Shown: positions 7,163-16,289 of the stretch, piece after piece
Numbering within the stretch: the stretch's first letter is position 1
How the letters are laid out: every line of letters starts with the position of its first letter
Assembly: GCA_016286385.1 (NCBI GenBank)
Contig: JAEESO010000012.1
Coordinates: 1 to 64,000, forward strand
Length of the DNA: 64,000 nucleotides
Reading direction: 5' to 3'
Source of the DNA: Bacteroidales bacterium
GTDB taxonomy: Bacteria; Bacteroidota; Bacteroidia; Bacteroidales; UBA932
The notes under the pieces: generated by a model
What the model was told of the DNA's origin: nothing
Database searches by the model: none
What the model saw: only the letters and a program-made list of their open reading frames with translations
Program-made: the position numbers and the translations under genes

Positions 7163-9019
7163 TCACTCAGTTCCTCCGTCTCCGGCAGTGACTGTTGTCC
7201 AACCTGGATTCTGCAGAAGGAGGTGTTTATTGTTTTTGTCAACCTCAGACTGGGGTATAGGGAAGAAATAGTGCTTGGGGGATTCAAATACGCGGTTCTC
7301 TACGAATATCCTCTTGTAGAAGGCGGGATCCTGCTGAGATGTGCCTTCCCAGATGTTCATGGAGTGGATGGGGCCGCCTTCGCCGTCTACGGTTTTCCAT
7401 CGGCGTACATCAAACCAGCGATGAACTTCAAATGCCAGTTCAATCCTGCGCTCATGATGAATCCTCTCACGCATCTTGTCCTTGTCAAGACCGGCATCAA
7501 GGCCGGGAAGGCCTGCGCGTGTGCGGATGGCATTCACATAGTCATACACTGTTGTTGAAGGACCGGAATACTCGTTGAGGGCCTCTGCGTAGTTCAGATA
7601 AATCTCACCCAGACGGATATAAACCCAAACCTGATTAGGAGTATACTGCCAGGGAATATGCGTGGGATAATGGAATTTTTTCATCAGATATCCCGTCTTG
7701 CAGTAGTCTGATCCGGCGTTATTCTTGCCGTCAATTCCGGTGAACCAGAATTCGTTGACGTGTGGAGCCGTCCAGTTGCTGGCGCGGGAAGTTTTCCATA
7801 TTCCGCCGGCAAAGTTGATGGAGGCATAGAAACGGGGTTCTCTGTGGGTGTACATATTGGATACGCCCACTTCCCACCTGCCGGCCTTGGAATCTGTGGA
7901 GAATCCGGCTTCTACATATCCTGAAGCGGGATTGATAATAGGAGTGAGACCATTGTTGGTATAGCCCGTTATGGGTGTGGAGCCATCTTCCATCTCATAG
8001 GCGTCAACCATTTCCTGTGTGGGGTCAAAAATGGAATAGCAGCCAAAGGATGTAGGGTCGCTACAGTTTAGCCAGTGATCTGTAGCGCCGTTGTTACGGC
8101 CCCATAATACTTCCTTGTTCCAGTTGTCATTGAAGATGTTCTGGTAGTTTTTCACAGGGTCTGCGGGCAGATCCTTGTCATAGAGGCCATGCCCGGCAGC
8201 CTCGGCGGCGTCTATGCACTCCTTTGCCGCATCTGCCGCGGCTTTCCATTTCTCGGGGTCATATGTCTGGGAAATAAGGTTTTCTCCAGTAACAAGATCC
8301 TTGAGCTCTGCAAAGTCAGGGTTGCCGTTGTACAGAGGGGAGGCGATATACAGCAGGACTCTGCTCTTGAGGGCAAGCGCAGCAATCCTGGTAGCCCTGG
8401 CCTGGTCTTCAGAAGCCCAGGAGTCCTTGTCGATCAGATATTCGGCCGCCATGTCGCAGTCATCGGATATGAATTTGGCAACATTGTCTGCAGGAGCCCT
8501 GGTTATGGAGGCTATATCTTCATTGATATCAAGAACATGATTAATAATGGGGATGGGGCCGTAAGCGCGGAATATCATAAAATGATAGAATGCCCTGAGG
8601 AAATAGGCTTCACCTTTCATCCACCTTATTTCATCGGCCGTAGCCTCCGAGCATCTGTCTACGTTTTCTATGACCATGTTGGCCTTACGGATTGCTTCGT
8701 ACATGGTATTCCAGATGTGTGCGGCGAAGTCGTCAATGGGGGCCCATGCGCCACTGCTCATGGCATGGGTGACGTGGCCGCCGAAAGCGATTTCCATCTC
8801 ATCGCATGCTCCGGTGAAGTTGTTGTCCCACGCCATATCGGCATGGAAAGGAAGATAGGAATATGTATTTGCAAGGAAGGCCCTGGTTTGCAGGCGGTTG
8901 GAGAAAACGTCGTCAATTGTGAGGTTCTCATCCGGTGACATGTCCAGGAATTTCTCGCATGATGAAGCGCAAGCAAGGATCACTGCGGTTGCTGAGAAAA
9001 TGTATAATATCTTTTTCAT
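7163..9019 (-). CDS. SusD-family outer-membrane glycan-binding lipoprotein (pair 1)
   Basis: RagB/SusD family lipoprotein of 618 residues; lipobox around ASSC (Cys21), followed by the family start EKFLDMSPDENLTIDDVF. It has the usual TPR-like repeats and ends with a SusD C-terminus (NAIRTRAGLPGL, then RIELAFEVHRWFDVRRW). It caps the partner SusC pore encoded 17 bp upstream and delivers oligosaccharide to it at the cell surface. It is clearly paralogous to the SusD at 22774-24699, with long shared stretches. A strong Shine-Dalgarno AAAGGAGGA precedes it, which is unusual in this phylum. Confidence 0.95.
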   Translation of the reverse strand: MKKILYIFSATAVILACASSCEKFLDMSPDENLTIDDVFSNRLQTRAFLANTYSYLPFHADMAWDNNFTGACDEMEIAFGGHVTHAMSSGAWAPIDDFAAHIWNTMYEAIRKANMVIENVDRCSEATADEIRWMKGEAYFLRAFYHFMIFRAYGPIPIINHVLDINEDIASITRAPADNVAKFISDDCDMAAEYLIDKDSWASEDQARATRIAALALKSRVLLYIASPLYNGNPDFAELKDLVTGENLISQTYDPEKWKAAADAAKECIDAAEAAGHGLYDKDLPADPVKNYQNIFNDNWNKEVLWGRNNGATDHWLNCSDPTSFGCYSIFDPTQEMVDAYEMEDGSTPITGYTNNGLTPIINPASGYVEAGFSTDSKAGRWEVGVSNMYTHREPRFYASINFAGGIWKTSRASNWTAPHVNEFWFTGIDGKNNAGSDYCKTGYLMKKFHYPTHIPWQYTPNQVWVYIRLGEIYLNYAEALNEYSGPSTTVYDYVNAIRTRAGLPGLDAGLDKDKMRERIHHERRIELAFEVHRWFDVRRWKTVDGEGGPIHSMNIWEGTSQQDPAFYKRIFVENRVFESPKHYFFPIPQSEVDKNNKHLLLQNPGWTTVTAGDGGTE

Positions 9020-9024
9020 AATTA

Positions 9025-9034
9025 TCCTCCTTTT
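9025..9034 (-). promoter_or_regulatory. Strong Shine-Dalgarno before susD1
   Basis: AAAAGGAGGA on the minus strand, about 6 bases before the susD1 ATG. Bacteroidota genes seldom carry a full AGGAGG, so it stands out and supports the chosen start. Confidence 0.6.
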
Positions 9035-9036
9035 CT

Positions 9037-12000
9037 TTAGAATCCTACTTCAATGCCGATGGTAGCCGCCAGCTGGGTAGGGTAGGTGCTGGCTCCAAGG
9101 TGGTTGGACTCGGGGTCTACTATGCCCTTCAGGCCGTCGAAGCAAAGAAGGTTGTTGCCATTGATGAATAAACGGAGTTTCTCAAGCCCTATCCTGGATG
9201 TGATCTTCCTGGGGAAAGAGTATCCGACTTCGGCCGTCTTCAACTTGAGGAAAGAAGAGTCGTGCAGGTAGAGGGTGTTAATCTGGTAGTTGTTGGTAGA
9301 GGTTCCGTTATGCACAACCGGATAGAGGGCGTTTGTGTTATCGGCCCCGGGGATAAAGCGGTTGTCATAGTATTCACGGTAGACGTTATATCCCGGATAA
9401 TCAAGCTGGAAAGGCCACATGCCCGCGGAATCCAGAAGTATGGTTGCGTTGGCTGCACCGGTGAAATTGGCCGATACATCGAAGCCTTTCCAGGCCACGG
9501 TAAAGCCAAATCCATACATTATCTCCGGTTCACGGGCGTACCCTATGAATACTCTGTCGTAGGGATTGATTACGCCATCATTGTTGACATCCTTGTATTT
9601 TATGTCGCCCACGGTATACGTGCCCAGCTCCTGCTTGGGGCTGTTGTCAATTTCTTCCTGAGACTGGAACAGCCCGAGGGCTATATATCCAAGAGGGATC
9701 CCGATGGACTTTCCGCGGGTGTTCTGGTAGCTCCATAAGGCCTGTGCTGTGTCGTCTTCTATGACAGTGTTATGTGCGTATGTCACATTACCGCGAATCT
9801 GGTAATAGAGCCCATAGGATGTTGTGTTGGTAAACTCAATGTTGGCATCAAAACCGGTATTGTCCATTATGCCGATATTGGAAAGCGCCAGCTGATTTGA
9901 CGCAAGACCTATGGTTCTGGGGACGGACCCTCTTTCCAGAAGGATATTGGTACGGTGCTCATAGAAATAGTCTCCTGACAAACGCAGTTTGCGGTCAAAC
10001 ATCTCCAGATCAAGGCCTACATCGGCCTTATTGGAGACTTCCCAGGAAGCCAGAGGGGAGCCCATCCGGGATTCGGCCACGCCTCCAATTCCTTTGGACT
10101 GATCATAACTGAAGGTGTAACCGTTAGCATTCTTGTTGATTGTAGACATGTAGAAGAAACGCTGAGCATTGAGGGCGTCGTTACCTACAGTTCCATAAGA
10201 GCCCCTTATCTTAAGGTGATCGATGAAACTGACGTTCCACCATTTTTCTTCTGAAGGAACCCAGCCGGCAGACACAGCAGGGAAGAAGCCGTATCTATGA
10301 CCGGGGGCGAAGTTTTCGGAGCCGTTGTATCCGGCGTTGACTTCAAAGAGGTAGCGCTGCCTGTAATTGTATGCAAGTCGGCCGGCGAACCCCTGACGCC
10401 TGTAAGGCAGCTGGGCGGTAGAATTCCCTGCGGTAAGGTCTGAATAGTCCCTTAAGTTAGCCATAAGGAGGGCCGATACTCCATGACCATTGAATACGCG
10501 GTCATAATTGATTCGGGCATCGGCATAGTAGGACCTGTTGGAAACATTAAAGGCAAGATAGTAGCCCATGGTTCCCTCTTCCTGAATCACATTGTAGCGG
10601 TCTTCACCCGTAACGGGATCAGGCCCCAGGTATTTCTTCAGCTCAGGTTGTTTGCGGCGGGTTGCCTCAACACTGTAATAGTGGTCATAAGCGAAGTTGC
10701 CTTCAATCACAAGGCCCGGAGTAATCAGTGTCCCCAGATCCCATTTGGCGCCAAAAGTGCCCTGGGTTGTGGAGCGGAACTGTTTTGAGAAACCATTATT
10801 GGTGGTAAGGACATACGGACTGTTCTTCTCATAAGATGTATTGGATGAACCAAAGGAGCCGTCCGGGTTACGGATGGGATAGGTTATGGGATTGACAACC
10901 TTGAGGGACCAGAATATGTCTCCTGCAGGTGTTCCGGGATATGTCCTGTTCTCCACTATTTCCGCAAGGCCAAGGGTTAGGGTGAAGTTCTTGGTCACAT
11001 TCACGTCCACATTGGTGCGGAAGTTATATCTCTGTGACAGGGAGTTGGTCCTGTATTTATATGCAGGGTCTTCCTTGAAAAGGCCGCTTTCTGAAGAGAA
11101 TCCGGCGCTGACATAATAGCGGACTATTTCATTACCGCCGCTTACGGATACTGTGTTTATGGTCTGGAAGGCATTCTTCTTGAGTACGGCATCCGTCCAG
11201 TCTACGCTGGGATAGTTGTAGGGGTCCGAGCCATCCCTGAAGAGTTCAATCTCTTCATCGGACCATGGCAAGGCAACTCCACCTGTTTCGCAGGCTTCAT
11301 TCATAAGGGTGGCAAACTCCCAGCCTTTGATGTAGTTGGGGAAGCGAAGGCCGTGAAGCAGGGAGGATTCTGACCTGAAGGAGACACGGGGCTTTCCGGC
11401 CGTTCCTTTCTTTGTGTTGATAAGGATAACGCCGTTAGCTCCCCGCATACCGTAAACTGCGGTTGCAGAAGCGTCTTTGAGGATTGAGAAAGACTCTATT
11501 TCATCAGTGTTGATAAGGTTGATATCTCTCTCGATGCCGTCCACAAGGACAAGCGGACTGGAATTGAGCCATGTTCCCGCTCCACGGATAAGGAGGGTGG
11601 CGCCGTCATAGCCGGGCTCTCCGGATCTCTGGCGGGAGATTATGCCCGGGACAGTGCCGCCCAGCGCATTTGCAAGGGTGGGCGTGGTGGCTTTACCTAC
11701 AATCTCCGTGTTCACCACGGTAAGGGCTCCCGTGACCGTTGCTTTCTTCTGGGTGCCGTAGCCAATGACAACGGCATCTTCAAGGGATTCCATGTCAGGC
11801 TCCAGGGCTACGTCAATGGTGCTTCTGCCGTCAATCCTGATTTCCTGGGTCTTGTAGCCTATGGCCGATATTACCAGAATTCCCTTGGAGTCGTTGACCT
11901 TGATAAGGTAGGTACCGTCCAAATCTGTTATTGTTCCAACATTGGACGCCTTGAGCATGACTCCAGCTCCAATAGAGGGCTCTCCTGTTGATGCATCGGT

Positions 12001-12138
12001 TATGGTACCGGATACAGTAATTGACTTTTTCCCCTGTGCGTTTACGCTCAAGGGAAGCGCAAGCATTGCCAAAGCAAGGAGTGAGAACAGGACCAGACTC
12101 CCTATGGAAACGCCGCGGATTTGGGTCTTAATTGACAT
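9037..12138 (-). CDS. SusC-family TonB-dependent outer-membrane transporter (pair 1)
   Basis: TonB-dependent receptor of 1033 residues with a signal peptide ending about SVNAQ (35). The order is carboxypeptidase-D regulatory-like beta-sandwich (about 40-125), plug domain with GYGTQKKATVTGAL and the SusC signature LVLVDGIERDINLIN plus SILKDASATAVYGMRGANGV, then a 22-strand barrel ending in an aromatic (IGIEVGF). It imports oligosaccharides with the downstream SusD. It heads the operon susC-susD-kinase-isomerase-lipoprotein-permease-GH2. A near-perfect promoter, a terminator-like stem and two LacI-type palindromes lie upstream. It is paralogous to SusC2 (24719-27787). Confidence 0.95.
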   Translation of the reverse strand: MSIKTQIRGVSIGSLVLFSLLALAMLALPLSVNAQGKKSITVSGTITDASTGEPSIGAGVMLKASNVGTITDLDGTYLIKVNDSKGILVISAIGYKTQEIRIDGRSTIDVALEPDMESLEDAVVIGYGTQKKATVTGALTVVNTEIVGKATTPTLANALGGTVPGIISRQRSGEPGYDGATLLIRGAGTWLNSSPLVLVDGIERDINLINTDEIESFSILKDASATAVYGMRGANGVILINTKKGTAGKPRVSFRSESSLLHGLRFPNYIKGWEFATLMNEACETGGVALPWSDEEIELFRDGSDPYNYPSVDWTDAVLKKNAFQTINTVSVSGGNEIVRYYVSAGFSSESGLFKEDPAYKYRTNSLSQRYNFRTNVDVNVTKNFTLTLGLAEIVENRTYPGTPAGDIFWSLKVVNPITYPIRNPDGSFGSSNTSYEKNSPYVLTTNNGFSKQFRSTTQGTFGAKWDLGTLITPGLVIEGNFAYDHYYSVEATRRKQPELKKYLGPDPVTGEDRYNVIQEEGTMGYYLAFNVSNRSYYADARINYDRVFNGHGVSALLMANLRDYSDLTAGNSTAQLPYRRQGFAGRLAYNYRQRYLFEVNAGYNGSENFAPGHRYGFFPAVSAGWVPSEEKWWNVSFIDHLKIRGSYGTVGNDALNAQRFFYMSTINKNANGYTFSYDQSKGIGGVAESRMGSPLASWEVSNKADVGLDLEMFDRKLRLSGDYFYEHRTNILLERGSVPRTIGLASNQLALSNIGIMDNTGFDANIEFTNTTSYGLYYQIRGNVTYAHNTVIEDDTAQALWSYQNTRGKSIGIPLGYIALGLFQSQEEIDNSPKQELGTYTVGDIKYKDVNNDGVINPYDRVFIGYAREPEIMYGFGFTVAWKGFDVSANFTGAANATILLDSAGMWPFQLDYPGYNVYREYYDNRFIPGADNTNALYPVVHNGTSTNNYQINTLYLHDSSFLKLKTAEVGYSFPRKITSRIGLEKLRLFINGNNLLCFDGLKGIVDPESNHLGASTYPTQLAATIGIEVGF

Positions 12139-12168
12139 AGCAGGTTAAATAAAATGTTCCACAATAAC

Positions 12169-12184
12169 GCTAAATCGTTATAGC
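12169..12184. promoter_or_regulatory. Putative LacI-family operator A (susC1 leader)
   Basis: GCTAAATCGTTATAGC, an imperfect palindrome with the central CG typical of LacI-family sites. It lies 31 bp upstream of the susC1 start, downstream of the terminator-like stem. A weak second promoter (TTG at 12193-12195, 20-bp spacer, TAGCGTTA) would overlap it. Confidence 0.6.
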
Positions 12185-12193
12185 TTTTAAAGC

Positions 12194-12256
12194 AAAAAAG
12201 AAACCCGAAACTGTCAGGGTAAACAACTTAAAAATATGCCTTACTAATTGGGTTTC
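12194..12256 (-). terminator. Terminator-like stem in the susC1 leader
   Basis: On the minus strand GAAACCC (12256-12250) can pair with GGGTTTC (12206-12200), immediately followed by six T (12199-12194). The loop is about 43 nt, long for an intrinsic terminator. It lies downstream of the susC1 promoter and of the DUF4185 operon end, so it may terminate the upstream operon and/or attenuate the susC1 leader. Confidence 0.45.
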
Positions 12257-12313
12257 AATAACTTGGTTAATGGTAGCAACAAAAATATGTCGGGCTTTTC
12301 TATGTTGCTGTTG

Positions 12314-12344
12314 CAAATATATGTACTTTATTTTGGAAAAACAA
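12314..12344 (-). promoter_or_regulatory. Promoter of the susC1 operon
   Basis: Minus strand: -33 TTG (12344-12342), 20-bp spacer, -7 TATATTTG (12321-12314). This matches the Bacteroidota consensus exactly and has the same spacing as two other promoters here. The start site should fall near 12307, giving a leader of about 170 nt. Confidence 0.65.
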
Positions 12345-12351
12345 GGGATTT

Positions 12352-12367
12352 GCTAAAACAATTTAGT
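12352..12367. promoter_or_regulatory. Putative LacI-family operator B
   Basis: GCTAAAACAATTTAGT, differing by one base (as its reverse complement) from operator C. It lies just upstream of the susC1 -33 element and overlaps the stop of the DUF4185 gene. Its centre is 183 bp from operator A, so the two sites bracket the susC1 promoter and leader. Confidence 0.6.
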
Positions 12368-13787
12368 TTAGTTTCCCGTGAATCAGATAAGTATTGTATG
12401 CATTCCATGCCGACATTATGAAATACAGGTCATTTCCCTCCTTAAGGGACAGGGGGTGTATGAAGCTGCCGTAGGGGCGCCAGAATGATCTTCCGTCGGT
12501 AAGTACCTGGGGTTCGCTCCAGGGGCCTATTATATTATCTGCGTATCGCATTATTATTTGGTCGTTGCGCTGCTCGTTGATGTAGAGAATGACCCATTTG
12601 CGGTGCTGGGGGAACCACGCAAAGGATAGTTCTCCGCTGAAGTCGTCGAAAATGGGTGCAGCTGCGGTTTCCTTATCCCTTACCCAGCCAAGACCACTCC
12701 AATACTCATACTCGTCCTGATGTTCCACCCTGTCTTCGACCACCCTGGCAAGGCGGGGATTTGAGGATCGGCCTGTTACGGTTCCTATCATATATACATA
12801 TCCCTCATGATTGAACAGGCCCACCTGGCCGAAGTTGCTTCTGGATGCAAAGCTGATGGACCTTACCCGGTTCCATGTCCTTGCTCCGTCGGTGGATTTA
12901 AAGTAGCTTGAGAAATTGGAAACCCAGCCATACCAGGTGCGGATGTTCATATAGTGGATATAATCGGCCCCGCCTGCGTGGACGGCTCCGGTTGGGATAG
13001 AGGTATAGTCGCTGTTGCCGTCGGTTATGTGTGCGCTGTAGCAGATCTCCCTTGCGCGCCCCTGACTGTCTGTGGCCGCTCCTGTTATGGACAGGCCGTC
13101 ACTGAGCCTGGTGTCCTCGGAGAATAGCAGGACGTTACCCCTCCAGTTTGACCCGCCAGGGTTGGGCGCGGTGAGATTGGGGACAAAGTCTCCGCCGAAT
13201 GTGTCGCCGAATACCATGCCGAATTTACCCGGGGATATTTCCCATGTTATTCCCAGGTCTGTCCCTCCTACGTCAAAGCGTGTGTGGGTGTTGTTGAACA
13301 CTTCATACGCCACCTTTGGCAGGCCGTCGTGGCCATTGTCCTCTTTGCCGGTTACGCGGGAAACAACCTTGAAGTCGCTGAATGTCAGAGTGGTAAACTT
13401 CTTTCCGGAGGTGTTGTCTATGGTAAGCTTGCTTACCGGGCCGGGCCGTCCGTCCTTGCCCATCAGCTGGAATTCCAATACCGTCTCCTGGGGGTCGTCG
13501 GGGTGGATGGCATATTGGAACATGAACTTTTCCGAAAGGATGCCTACACCGTATTTGTTTACATTACCGTAACCGCCTCCATTCCGGGTTACAATAAGTG
13601 ATGAACTACTAGGTAACCCCAGAAAAGTGACCTCTACCTCCACAAGGCCGTTTTCGTCAGGGACTGCCCTGTTATCCGAGAACACTACCTTTAAGCCGGG
13701 GTTCTGGTTCTCGGGGGCCTGCTCTCCGACGGTTTTGCAACCGGAGATGGTCAAAACTATAATGAAAGGATGAAAGAATTTCATCAT
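12363..13787 (-). CDS. DUF4185 (GH183-type) lipoprotein, probable endo-D-arabinanase
   Basis: Lipoprotein of 474 residues, lipobox ISGC (Cys17). About 30-130 is a beta-sandwich prefix; 135-474 is a DUF4185 beta-propeller. Conserved acidic residues are D177 in GGTDLG and D195 in GDTFGG, the likely catalytic region. DUF4185 enzymes (CAZy GH183) are endo-D-arabinofuranases described from mycobacteria and Dysgonomonas. The start overlaps the stop of the preceding paralog by four bases (ATGA), so translation is probably coupled. Last gene of the operon from 17450. It is a clear tandem paralog of 13784-15226, sharing blocks such as VSRVTGKE and NGHDGLP. Confidence 0.85.
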   Translation of the reverse strand: MMKFFHPFIIVLTISGCKTVGEQAPENQNPGLKVVFSDNRAVPDENGLVEVEVTFLGLPSSSSLIVTRNGGGYGNVNKYGVGILSEKFMFQYAIHPDDPQETVLEFQLMGKDGRPGPVSKLTIDNTSGKKFTTLTFSDFKVVSRVTGKEDNGHDGLPKVAYEVFNNTHTRFDVGGTDLGITWEISPGKFGMVFGDTFGGDFVPNLTAPNPGGSNWRGNVLLFSEDTRLSDGLSITGAATDSQGRAREICYSAHITDGNSDYTSIPTGAVHAGGADYIHYMNIRTWYGWVSNFSSYFKSTDGARTWNRVRSISFASRSNFGQVGLFNHEGYVYMIGTVTGRSSNPRLARVVEDRVEHQDEYEYWSGLGWVRDKETAAAPIFDDFSGELSFAWFPQHRKWVILYINEQRNDQIIMRYADNIIGPWSEPQVLTDGRSFWRPYGSFIHPLSLKEGNDLYFIMSAWNAYNTYLIHGKLN

Positions 13788-15226
13788 AAACCTTTAATGT
13801 CTAAAGACATAAGATAGGTATTGTATGGTAGCCACATGGACATTATGAAGTACAGCTTCCCGCCTTCCTGCTTGGACAAGGGGTGGATGAATGAGCCATA
13901 AAGCTGTGGATAACTCAGGCCGGAAGCCACGGTGAGAGGGTCGCTCCAGGGGCCGGTTATTTTGTCGGCATAACGCATGGTAATCTCATACCTGGGCCCG
14001 TTGAAATACAGTATGACCCATTTCTCGAATTCCGGGAGATACTCAATCGATAGTTCACCTGCTATGTCGTCAATCAGGGTTGTGGCCTCCTTCTCCTGGC
14101 CCTTTTTCCAGTCGGCACCATTCCAGAACTCATACTGGGACTGACTCTCGATGCCCGATTCCTTGACTCTGGCGAGCTTGGGCTTGGAATTCCTTCCGGA
14201 CTGAGTACCTACCATATAGACGTATCCGTCGCCGATATTGCAGAATCCAACCTGGCCGAAGAAACTCTCGCCGCCCCAGCTGATGCCGTTAACCTTGTCC
14301 CATGTGCCGCCGCCGTCCATTGAACGGTACATGCCGGAATAGTTTGTAACCCACCCATCCCAGGTTTTGATGTTGAAGTAATGGACGTAATCACGGTTGT
14401 TGGCGTGGACGGCCGATGTGGGGATGGAGGTGTAGTCTCCAAACCCGTTGGTGACGTGGGCGCTGTATATTATCTGTCTTGCACGGCCCCCCTGGTCTAT
14501 AGCCGCGCCGGATATCCTCAGGCCGTCTTCAAGGTTTGTGTCGTCAGAGTATAGCAGCACGTTGCTTCGCCAGGAACCGCCATTAGGACCAGGAGCGCTG
14601 AAATTTGGATTGAAATCGGCCCCGAAAGTGTCTCCAAAGAAGAGACCGTAGTAGCCGGAAGATATTTCCCACACTATTCCCAGGTCTGTGCCGCCCACAT
14701 TATATTTGGTGTCGGTGCCGTTATTTACGGTGTATTTCACGGCTGGAAGACCGTCGTGACCGTTGTTCTCCTTGCCGGTGACGCGGGAAACCATTTGAAG
14801 GTTGGAGATAATGAGCCTTGAGTATTTTCGGCCTTCTGTATCCTTCTGATTATCTACAATAGCCACAGCAGTTTCACTCTTGGCGCCGTCTATGCCTACC
14901 AGGGTGAATTCAAAACGGAACTGGGCATCGTCCGTGGGAAGCATGGTGTAGTTATATGTATACTCCTTGCTGAGAACTCTCGGGTAATAGTTGATACTCT
15001 GCACGCCAACCGAAGTGATCTTATCTATGGTCATATACTTTGTCTGTTCAAGACCGCTTATGGTCATAGATATGGCAAGTTTGCCGTTTACGGGATAGAC
15101 GGTCTGCTCCAGGGGAGTTATGCTCAACTCCTCTGGAGGCAGTTCAGGCTCTGCCGACGGCTTCTGACAAGCCGCCAGAGCCATTGCTGTCAGGCTTAAT
15201 GCTATGGCTAAATATTTAATTCTCAT
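13784..15226 (-). CDS. DUF4185 (GH183-type) lipoprotein, probable endo-D-arabinanase
   Basis: Lipoprotein of 480 residues, lipobox LAAC (Cys20). Same plan as its downstream paralog: a beta-sandwich prefix (about 35-130) and a DUF4185 propeller (140-480). The motif pair is D181 in GGTDLG and D199 in GDTFG, with the same 18-residue spacing. The family (GH183) cleaves internal alpha-D-arabinofuranosyl linkages, so this is probably a surface enzyme making oligosaccharides for the SusCD pairs. It overlaps both neighbours by four bases. Two different copies side by side suggest different linkage or branch preference, as reported for paralogous mycobacterial enzymes; that division is inference. Confidence 0.85.
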   Translation of the reverse strand: MRIKYLAIALSLTAMALAACQKPSAEPELPPEELSITPLEQTVYPVNGKLAISMTISGLEQTKYMTIDKITSVGVQSINYYPRVLSKEYTYNYTMLPTDDAQFRFEFTLVGIDGAKSETAVAIVDNQKDTEGRKYSRLIISNLQMVSRVTGKENNGHDGLPAVKYTVNNGTDTKYNVGGTDLGIVWEISSGYYGLFFGDTFGADFNPNFSAPGPNGGSWRSNVLLYSDDTNLEDGLRISGAAIDQGGRARQIIYSAHVTNGFGDYTSIPTSAVHANNRDYVHYFNIKTWDGWVTNYSGMYRSMDGGGTWDKVNGISWGGESFFGQVGFCNIGDGYVYMVGTQSGRNSKPKLARVKESGIESQSQYEFWNGADWKKGQEKEATTLIDDIAGELSIEYLPEFEKWVILYFNGPRYEITMRYADKITGPWSDPLTVASGLSYPQLYGSFIHPLSKQEGGKLYFIMSMWLPYNTYLMSLDIKGL

Positions 15227-16287
15227 TTGATTCTGTTTATTCGTTTGATAATCTTTGCGGGTTTATCCGGGTCTATCCCAAAATAATATACGGCTCCCTG
15301 GCGGAAAGGCTCCACAAGTTCGAAGTTCTCGAAGGCGATGCCACCGGGGATTGTCTTGTATATGGCCCAGTAGGTGTATCGGCCGTTCACTACACTGTAC
15401 ATCTCATCCTGGGGAAGGGGGCAGTACCAATACTGAGTGGCGGGGATGCCTTTATAGTCCCAGCCTTTGAAGGTGCCTTCCTCATATACGGCGTTCTGGT
15501 AGTCCGCTTCTGTTTCGGTTGGGTAGGCAAGCACCCAGGCTCCACCCTTGCGGTCACGGACCATATCCTTAAGGAAGGTGTACTCATAGGGAGTAAACCA
15601 TTTATCCCTGTAATCAGGCCAGAGGTCATAGGAGAGTTTTGTTACTCCACCCGCGGCATAAAGGCGTCTGAGGCGCATTTTATTGCCCATCGTGGCGGTC
15701 AGTATGAATTTATCAAGAGGGGCCGATTGGGCGGAAGCGAAAGCCTGGAGTTCAAACTGATATGGACTGCCCTCGATAAAGCGCAGGCGGACGTAGACAT
15801 CGGCACCGTTGTCAAACTTCTCGCAGAAAATCCATACGGTAAGAGTCTGTTTCCCGTCCTCTACGGCAACAGTGCCGCGGGCAGGATGGAACTTGTCCCA
15901 GGTTGCGGGCCTTTCGGGAGTGTCGCTGCTGCGGAACTGCTTTCCCTGAACTCCATCCAGAGCGCTGCTTTCCAACTCTGAATAGCCCCGGTTCTGCGAG
16001 GATGCTACTATTGGCTCCATGGCGATATAATTGATTATATTCATGTCGCCGGCTCCAAGATATGGGGCGTAGATATCCAGAAGACCACGGGGGCGGCCGG
16101 GAGGGTTGATGCCCACCCTTATTCCGTCGGCAAAGCCCCAAACGGCCATGGACGGTGTGTCCAGGGCAGGACGGACCCATATTCCGTCCTGCCGGGGAGG
16201 CTCAAGCCGCACTCCGTCTATGACCATCTGTGCAAATGCCGCCGTGCAGCATAGGATTAAGCACAGTAAAGTTGCGGTCTTTTTCAT
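15223..16287 (-). CDS. Secreted protein of unknown family in the GH172/GH183 operon
   Basis: 354 residues with a signal peptide ending AAFAQ; start at 16287 (MKKTATLL), 2 bp after the GH172 stop, rather than the in-frame ATG at 16314 inside GH172. I do not recognise the family. The sequence is beta-rich with aromatic blocks (WVRPALDTPSMAVWGFADG, LDIYAPYLGAGDMNIINYIAMEP) and no obvious catalytic motif. It is tightly placed between a GH172 gene and a DUF4185 gene (4-bp overlap), so it should act on the same substrate: an unrecognised hydrolase, a lectin-like protein or a lyase-like beta-sandwich. Confidence 0.8.
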   Translation of the reverse strand: MKKTATLLCLILCCTAAFAQMVIDGVRLEPPRQDGIWVRPALDTPSMAVWGFADGIRVGINPPGRPRGLLDIYAPYLGAGDMNIINYIAMEPIVASSQNRGYSELESSALDGVQGKQFRSSDTPERPATWDKFHPARGTVAVEDGKQTLTVWIFCEKFDNGADVYVRLRFIEGSPYQFELQAFASAQSAPLDKFILTATMGNKMRLRRLYAAGGVTKLSYDLWPDYRDKWFTPYEYTFLKDMVRDRKGGAWVLAYPTETEADYQNAVYEEGTFKGWDYKGIPATQYWYCPLPQDEMYSVVNGRYTYWAIYKTIPGGIAFENFELVEPFRQGAVYYFGIDPDKPAKIIKRINRIK

Positions 16288-16289
16288 AA

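Noticed and set aside
6169..7287. Longer kinase start at 7287
   Set aside because: It would add 46 residues overlapping susD with no PfkB similarity; ATG 7149 starts the fold exactly.
8189..8938. Plus-strand frame (249 codons) opposite susD1
   Set aside because: Shadow of a well-supported SusD gene; no recognisable protein features.
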